Position numbers and translations under genes: made by a program | Notes under the pieces: generated by a model | Told to the model about the DNA's origin: nothing | The model's database searches: none | The model's input: only the letters and a program-made list of their open reading frames with translations | Part shown: positions 59,358 through 64,000 of the stretch, piece by piece | Layout: the number at the start of each line of letters is the position of its first letter | Numbering within the stretch: the first letter of the stretch is position 1 | DNA from: Actinoplanes lutulentus | GTDB lineage: Bacteria; Actinomycetota; Actinomycetes; Mycobacteriales; Micromonosporaceae | NCBI RefSeq assembly: GCF_003259845.1 | Contig: NZ_QLMJ01000009.1 | Coordinates: 62,001 to 126,000 of the forward strand | Direction of reading: 5' to 3' | DNA length: 64,000 nt

Positions 59358-59672
59358 ATGGAGAACTTTCAGAACGTCGCCTCCGGCAACGCTCACGTCG
59401 GCGCCCAGATCGGCAAGAACACCGGAACCGTCACGGTCGGGCCGGCTCCACTAGCGGCCGAACTCGATCAGCTGCGAGACGCCCTGCGCGCCACCGATCT
59501 GGACGCCGACGCGCTGGCCGAGGCCGACCACGAGATCACCACGACCGCCGAAGCCCTCGCGACGGACAACAGAGGCCGCGCTGTCCGCGCCCTGAGCCGG
59601 CTCGCTGCCATGGCGCCCGGCCTCGCCACGCTGATCAGCTCGGTCACCGCCACGATCCAGGCGATGCGGTGA
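59358..59672 (+). CDS. Small helical protein with N-terminal RHIM/amyloid-like motif
   Basis: 104 aa; GGAGAG 10 bases before ATG 59358. Residues 6-27 (NVASGNAHVG, then AQIGKNTGTVTV) form a Gly-rich beta-motif with the Q17-I18-G19 core expected of RHIM-like sequences. The rest is helical, with LDQLRDALRATDLDADALAE and NRGRAVRALSRLAAMAPGLA, perhaps a small adaptor domain. The next gene carries the same motif in the same residue register and overlaps this gene's stop (GTGA). No transmembrane segment. I infer an adaptor or trigger protein that nucleates assembly with the membrane partner. Confidence 0.72.
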   Translation: MENFQNVASGNAHVGAQIGKNTGTVTVGPAPLAAELDQLRDALRATDLDADALAEADHEITTTAEALATDNRGRAVRALSRLAAMAPGLATLISSVTATIQAMR

Positions 59673-61726
59673 GTACCTACACGAACGTCGCTGATGGTGA
59701 CGCCAGCATCGGCGTGCAGGTCGGTGTCCTGCACGGCAACGCCTACGTCTACCAGACCGCCCCGACCGCGACCCCCGCCGAGAAACTCCAGGTAGCGGTC
59801 CACTACCTGCAGGGCGGTTCACCCCGTGAGGCGGAACGGCGGCTCTCCGCGCTGGTCTTCGAGGACCGGGTCAGCTCGGCCGAGATCGCCTACCACTGGT
59901 CACTTTCCGTGCTCAGCGGCCGCTCGCTGACCAGCCTGAGCAGCGCCGACATGCACCAGCTCGAGCAGGCGTTCGGGATGGCGGATCTCTATCCGACCGG
60001 GCGCTGGTGGCGCTGCGTCGGCGTGATCCGGATGCTGTTCAACGCGCTGCTGACCGTCGGACCGGAGAATCAGCAGGCGCTCGGGCAGGCGTTGCAGGCG
60101 TACTCGACGCTGCCCGAAACTGATCGCCAGGACATCGAACGGCATCTCAGCCAGACACTTTCCGGCGTGGCACAGGACCACATCGAACAGCTCAACGCGG
60201 AGCATGTGCGGCGGGCTCGGATGGCCGGGGACCGTGCGGTGCGCGTACCCAAATTCTTTGAGCCCGACCCGGTCGAGCCGGTCGCGAAGGTCGCGCGCGC
60301 AGCGCCGGCCGAGTCGACCTGGCTGCCGCTCGCCGGAGGTGGACTGCTGCTCCTCCTCGGTGCGGTGACGCTGGTCCAGGCCGCCGCCGCACGCAGCGTC
60401 CTCGCCGCCGTGACCGTTTTCGTTCTCCTGGCGGCCGGCGGCTGGGCGGTGGTCCGGCACGGCCTGGACCGCGCGTTCCTGCGTTCCCGCCTCGCCGCCA
60501 AGGACGCCGAACTCCGCTCCGGCACCCGCGCCGCGTTCATCGGCCCCGGCGGCGACTCCCTCCGCGCCGGCTTCGCCGACGCCGTCGCCTCGATCATCGA
60601 CACGGCCTTCGCGAGCCAGCAACCCCGCGAGCAGCAACTCCGCGACTCCTTCTGGCGCGACACCGCCGGCTTGCGCACGGCCCTGCAAGGAGACCTCATC
60701 GATTTGTACGGAATTCGCGGAACCCGCCCTGAGCAGGTCAGATATCTCGCGGCTCACCACTGCGAGGGCATTGCGGGACGCTGGCGCGCGGGCACTCTCG
60801 ACGATTTCCGCCGCGAATACCGCCCGTCCGCGACACCGCCGGCGTTCCTGGCCGGCGTCGCCGCCCTCGGTGCCGCCGTGGCACTCGTCCTGCTCTCGAT
60901 GACGGCGATGACCTTCTGCGCCCTGGTAGTCGCCGCGCCGATGCTCTTCTTCGGCGCCCGTTTCGCCCACCAGGGCGGCCTCGCCCTGTACGGCGAACGC
61001 CGCCGCCTGGCCCTGGACGCGACCGAATTCGAACAGCGCCACCGCGACGAGCGCGCGGCCTACGACCGCTGGGTCGCGTGGCTGTCGGACCGTCCCACCG
61101 ATGTGGAGATGGGCTACTGGCTGGCCCTCGACCTCGCTTACTGGAAGCGGGGTGTGATGGGGGACTACCGGCTCTCCAACCGGGATCTGCTCACCCACCT
61201 GACGCTGACCGAGGCGGCGCCGAACGCCCGTCGTGCCCGCGATGTGGGCGGCCCGTTCCGGCATTCGGCGTACACGGTCCTGTTGTTCCTGCTGACCGAG
61301 GGCGGCGTGCGGCAGGTGCAGGCGAAACTCGACTTCGCCGGCGGCGGCTTCTCGGGGGAGCGGCGCACGACGTTCCGGTACGACGCGATCGGCTCGGTGC
61401 AGGTCACCGAGGTGGGCCTGCGCATGGGCGACCAGAAACTGGTGACCCGGCAGGCGTTCCAGCTGGCGCTGGTGAACGGCCACAGCATCCGAGTCCTGCT
61501 GGACGACTTCAGCGACGAGTCGATCGACTACCTGCGGGAGAACCCGGACCACCTGGCGAGGCTGGCCTCCGACGCGGCGGGGGTGACGAGCGCCCTGCAC
61601 ATCCTGGAGGCGGTGGCGGCGGACGGGCGGGACTGGATCGCCCTGGAGCAGCAGCGAATGCACCGACGCCTGCCAAGGCAGCAGCCGATGCCATCCCCGG
61701 TGACATATCCCCAGATCCCACGCTGA
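59669..61726 (+). CDS. Multi-TM protein with N-terminal RHIM/amyloid-like motif, 685 aa
   Basis: GTG 59669 overlaps the upstream stop. Residues 6-28 (NVADGDASIG, then VQVGVLHGNAYVY) match the preceding protein position by position. Then a TPR-like helical segment (about 30-165), a basic cytosolic helix, two TMs (about 213-262), a large soluble stretch (SFWRDTAGLRTALQGDLIDL), two more TMs (about 390-430), and a C-terminal region with a beta-rich PH-like section (FRYDAIGSVQVTEVGLRMGD). No catalytic residues stand out. The shared motif suggests recruitment of or by the small partner. Start chosen by coupling; a longer frame upstream is antisense and unlikely. Confidence 0.75.
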   Translation: MSTYTNVADGDASIGVQVGVLHGNAYVYQTAPTATPAEKLQVAVHYLQGGSPREAERRLSALVFEDRVSSAEIAYHWSLSVLSGRSLTSLSSADMHQLEQAFGMADLYPTGRWWRCVGVIRMLFNALLTVGPENQQALGQALQAYSTLPETDRQDIERHLSQTLSGVAQDHIEQLNAEHVRRARMAGDRAVRVPKFFEPDPVEPVAKVARAAPAESTWLPLAGGGLLLLLGAVTLVQAAAARSVLAAVTVFVLLAAGGWAVVRHGLDRAFLRSRLAAKDAELRSGTRAAFIGPGGDSLRAGFADAVASIIDTAFASQQPREQQLRDSFWRDTAGLRTALQGDLIDLYGIRGTRPEQVRYLAAHHCEGIAGRWRAGTLDDFRREYRPSATPPAFLAGVAALGAAVALVLLSMTAMTFCALVVAAPMLFFGARFAHQGGLALYGERRRLALDATEFEQRHRDERAAYDRWVAWLSDRPTDVEMGYWLALDLAYWKRGVMGDYRLSNRDLLTHLTLTEAAPNARRARDVGGPFRHSAYTVLLFLLTEGGVRQVQAKLDFAGGGFSGERRTTFRYDAIGSVQVTEVGLRMGDQKLVTRQAFQLALVNGHSIRVLLDDFSDESIDYLRENPDHLARLASDAAGVTSALHILEAVAADGRDWIALEQQRMHRRLPRQQPMPSPVTYPQIPR

Positions 61727-61959
61727 CCAAGGCACTGTGCCGCCGGTCGTTCGGCGCGCATAGTTGTCACCCGTTGCTTCGGTGCCCGCGGTCGTCGGAG
61801 CTCAGTAAGCCGGCAGGTTTCCCGCTGCAAGCGTCCGCACCCCTTCTCAGCTGAACAAATCGACGAGCATCTCAAGTCTGAAGCCCGCAGGCGGGCGGTT
61901 TGCAGGGTGTGTGTTGAGTTGGGGTGCGTATCGAACCTGAAGTCGACACAGGTGTTGCC

Positions 61960-61990
61960 TTGACCCTCGAGCCGGTTGAGGCCATAGCTT
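61960..61990 (+). promoter_or_regulatory. Leaderless promoter of the YunG-like gene
   Basis: TTGACC (61960-61965), 19-base spacer, TAGCTT (61985-61990), then ATG 61998 only 7 bases later, consistent with a transcript that begins at the start codon. The rest of 61727-61959 holds no gene. Confidence 0.5.
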
Positions 61991-61997
61991 TCACCGC

Positions 61998-62369
61998 ATG
62001 CTGACCACCGAGATCTTGCGACCGATCCTGCGCGCTTCCTGGGGAGCCGATACCTGCGATCCGCACGACCTGCCCGACTGGCACCCGGGTAACCCGTCGC
62101 GCGGCCAATGCGGCGTAACCGCCCTGCTGGTCCAAGATCTGCTGGGCGGCGACCTGATCCTCGGCGAGGTGTTCAAGAACGGTCACAAGGTCGGCCACCA
62201 CTACTGGAACCGCCTGCCCAGCGGCGAGGAGACCGACTTCACCGCGGACCAGTTCCACCCCGGCGAGCAGATCGTCGGCGGCGAGGTCCAGCACCGCCCA
62301 CCGGGCGCCCCGAAACGCTGCCGCGCCCGGTATCAGCTCTTGAGCAACCGGGTCCAAGCCGCCTTGTAG
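61998..62369 (+). CDS. YunG-like family protein
   Basis: 123 aa from ATG 61998. The motif NPSRGQCGVTALLVQDLLGG followed by DLILGEVFKNGHKVGHHYWN and ETDFTADQF fits the YunG-type small cysteine-containing family (Cys in GQCG, His in HHYWN, Asp in TDFT), possibly a papain-like or transglutaminase-like fold. Function unknown. The next gene begins 9 bases on, likely the same transcript. Confidence 0.72.
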   Translation: MLTTEILRPILRASWGADTCDPHDLPDWHPGNPSRGQCGVTALLVQDLLGGDLILGEVFKNGHKVGHHYWNRLPSGEETDFTADQFHPGEQIVGGEVQHRPPGAPKRCRARYQLLSNRVQAAL

Positions 62370-62378
62370 GGTCGCCGG

Positions 62379-63098
62379 GTGACCGTTTCTGAACTCCCCT
62401 CCATCGATGTGCTTCGCTCCCGGTGTCAGGCGCTCGCGGTGCTGTCGTGCATCGCCGATCAGGGCGAGCCCTTCTACCACTACACCGTGTCGTGGGGTGA
62501 CGACGAGGCGGCGTTCATGGACCACGGCTCCGGTGACGAATGGGCGATCGTCTTTACCGGGGACGGCGCATTCATCCGGATCTTCGATCATGAGTCGCCG
62601 CTGTCGCCGTACGGCAACCCGGACCACGAACTACGGCCCGGCCTGCTCGACGGCCTGCCCGAGGTGTTCCGCCGGCACGTCGACGAGAAGGCGTTCAGCG
62701 ACGAGACCGGCCAGTTCCTGGCGACCGCAGTGCTGTGGCGGCTCACCGCTGACGACCGCTGGCACACGGGCACCGAGCTGCGTGAGCCGGCCGAGCAGGC
62801 TGAGTCAGCCGAGCCGGCCGAGCAGGCTGAGTCAGCTGAGCCGGCCGAGCAGGCTGAGTCAGCTGAGCCGGCCGTCGAGGACGGCTCGGACATGCTCGAC
62901 ATCCTGCTCGACGACATCATCGACGAATATGTGGAGTTCGCCGAGGACTACTACGAGACCGATATCGATCAGGCTGCGGTGGAGCACGTCATCAACGGTC
63001 GCCCCCTCACCGAGGCCGTGGTGCAGGCGCTGAACCCGGAAACCACCCTCACCACCCTGCGCGCCGATCTCACCGAGACCGGGTACCCGCTCGTCTGA
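62379..63098 (+). CDS. Hypothetical protein with EPAEQAESA repeats, 239 aa
   Basis: GTG start at 62379. N-terminal half (about 1-130) is a globular alpha/beta domain (FYHYTVSWGDDEAAFMDHGS, DGAFIRIFDHESPLSPYGN). Then three exact nine-residue repeats EPAEQAESA and an acidic C-terminus (SDMLDILLDDIIDEYVEFAE). No signal peptide. Function unknown; the domain looks like proteins found near toxin or secretion genes, but that is a guess. Confidence 0.75.
   Translation: MTVSELPSIDVLRSRCQALAVLSCIADQGEPFYHYTVSWGDDEAAFMDHGSGDEWAIVFTGDGAFIRIFDHESPLSPYGNPDHELRPGLLDGLPEVFRRHVDEKAFSDETGQFLATAVLWRLTADDRWHTGTELREPAEQAESAEPAEQAESAEPAEQAESAEPAVEDGSDMLDILLDDIIDEYVEFAEDYYETDIDQAAVEHVINGRPLTEAVVQALNPETTLTTLRADLTETGYPLV
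62784..62874. repeat. 27-bp tandem repeat, 3 copies plus part
   Basis: Units starting at 62784, 62811 and 62838 with GAGCCGGCCGAGCAGGCTGA, and a partial fourth at 62865, encode EPAEQAESA three times. Units differ by one base, so the array is young. Confidence 0.92.
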
Positions 63099-63104
63099 AT
63101 GTGG

Positions 63105-64000
63105 TCATCGGGGCTCGACGATGATCGCCGGCATGCGGCCCTCCGTCGGCAGGCGCTCCACCGACCCGTCGCGCAGGGACAGGCGGATGCCGGCGGTCGG
63201 CTCGCGCATGAAATGCCACGGTTCGACGCCGAACAGCACGTGCTCGGCGTCCTCCCAGATCGGCGCCCGATAGGACCCGTCCGGCAGCCAGAACACCTGT
63301 GGTTCCACCTCCGGCGTGATCGCGAACAGCGTCAACGCCGACGGATTCGTCCGCACGGTCCACAGCCGCTCTCCGCCCGGCGCGAGCCTCGCGGCAAGAT
63401 CGACCGGCACGGTCACATCCGGTCGCCCTGGCCGAACAACGATGACGCCTTGTCCGCTTCGGATCAGCCCGATACCACTGATCGGATCGATCTGCTGGAA
63501 TGCCCGCTCGGCCGCCCGCGGCGCACCGCCCGGCGTCCAGCACATCGTCGAACCGCGTCCGTCACCGAAATAGATCGTCTCCCCGTGCACCCCGATCAAG
63601 CCGATGAGGCGCTCCTCCGGCGAGGGCATGGCGATCGTCGGACCACCAAACAGATCGACGATGCTCAACTGTCCATTATCGGCCACGGCGATGCGGTGCC
63701 CGTCGCTGAGAAGGAGCAGGCCGGTTCCGCGTACCCCAGGAATCTCCCGCATGCCGCCATCGGCGGCGATAAGCTCAGCCATCCGCCCAGGTCCCGCCAC
63801 CAGGATTCCGCGAGCAGTCTGCATGGCCCGGGTCCATGGCGCGGCCTCAGGCCGCGCGCTTTCCGTGGGTACGCGATCAGAACCGGTCACAAGCGTCCCG
63901 TCGGCGAGAAAGATGCCCGCTTTCGGGGGCGCACCGATCGGCGGCTCCGGCCTATCCCGCCGGGCGAACGGATCAACCCCGACCGGCGCGTTGAAGGTGA
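63105..64000 (-). CDS. Hypothetical propeller-like protein, 5' part beyond window
   Basis: The minus-strand frame is open from its stop at 63105 to the window edge, and the residues beyond the internal GTG at 63890 (TFNAPVGVDPFARRDRPEPP, then IGAPPKAGIFLADGTLVTGS) look coding, so the gene probably starts outside. Repeated short beta stretches such as GTGLLLLSDGHRIAVADNGQ, GVHGETIYFGDGRGSTMCWT and GVIVVRPGRPDVTVPVDLA resemble beta-propeller blades. No signal, no known catalytic motif. Function unknown. Confidence 0.72.
   Translation of the reverse strand, partial: TFNAPVGVDPFARRDRPEPPIGAPPKAGIFLADGTLVTGSDRVPTESARPEAAPWTRAMQTARGILVAGPGRMAELIAADGGMREIPGVRGTGLLLLSDGHRIAVADNGQLSIVDLFGGPTIAMPSPEERLIGLIGVHGETIYFGDGRGSTMCWTPGGAPRAAERAFQQIDPISGIGLIRSGQGVIVVRPGRPDVTVPVDLAARLAPGGERLWTVRTNPSALTLFAITPEVEPQVFWLPDGSYRAPIWEDAEHVLFGVEPWHFMREPTAGIRLSLRDGSVERLPTEGRMPAIIVEPR

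Noticed and set aside
58847..59668. N-terminal extension of the 685-aa RHIM-motif protein
   Set aside because: It would run antisense through the DoxX-like gene and over the 104-aa partner in another frame; the GTG at 59669 with GTGA coupling fits better.
1..64000. tRNA, rRNA, riboswitch or origin sequences
   Set aside because: I looked in the larger gaps and saw no tRNA-like cloverleaf, rRNA segment, DnaA-box cluster or recognisable riboswitch; weak ones could be missed by eye.

Overview
The window is high-GC DNA (about 70%) with GTG and TTG starts, many 4-base ATGA/GTGA gene overlaps, several genes whose -10 box lies about 7 bases before the start codon (leaderless style), and many secreted or multidomain proteins. 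Together with a chemotaxis receptor this fits a filamentous actinobacterium, most likely Micromonosporaceae (Actinoplanes-like). That placement is an inference from style, not from a marker gene. I see no rRNA, tRNA, CRISPR array, insertion sequence or prophage; it reads as chromosomal accessory sequence with a few housekeeping genes.

Layout. 1-9.9 kb: a partial TPR-like gene, a PLDc_N/SHOCT membrane protein, a large secreted subtilisin with two internal tandem duplications, a three-gene envelope/stress cluster (holin-like, DUF3618, YtxH-like), a TetR-MMPL exporter operon and a BON-domain membrane protein. 9.8-15.2 kb: a translationally coupled flavin monooxygenase-SDR-MFS operon divergent from a PucR-type regulator. 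15.2-21.5 kb: a huge glycine-rich secreted protein, a truncated SARP-like regulator with a repeat tail, and an M16-type metallopeptidase carrying a 20-cysteine acidic tail, coupled to an unrecognised gene. 21.6-25.7 kb: a sigma factor, zinc-finger anti-sigma factor and ABC exporter operon. 25.8-33.3 kb: two giant secreted proteins built from DUF4082 and Ig-like units plus a DMF-amidase-like or deacetylase-like module. 33.6-43 kb: DUF4132 protein, a repeat-bearing 0.6-kb gap, EamA-PaiB divergent from a MocR regulator, PRC-barrel, esterase lipoprotein, DinB-like and a beta-helix-like membrane protein. 43-52 kb: lipase, LD-carboxypeptidase, ECF41-type sigma factor with DoxX, malate dehydrogenase (mdh), a small nucleotidyltransferase operon, an Ltp-repeat protein with an apparent AUA start, GNAT and a chemotaxis receptor. 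52-57.6 kb: branched-chain 2-oxoacid dehydrogenase operon (bkdABC) with a divergent Lrp-type regulator, then a WYL regulator and VOC protein around a perfect operator-like palindrome. 57.8-64 kb: ricin-type lectin, a DoxX-like protein, a two-gene system sharing an N-terminal RHIM-like motif, a YunG-like protein, a repeat-containing protein and a partial propeller-like gene.

Most notable: (1) the coupled pair at 59.36-61.73 kb whose two products carry the same RHIM/amyloid-like motif in exact residue register, a hallmark of bacterial signalosome or conflict systems; (2) the M16 peptidase with a cysteine-rich acidic tail at 18.9-20.6 kb; (3) the Ltp-domain gene whose only plausible full-length start is AUA. 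Functions are assigned from motif recognition alone; no database search was run.
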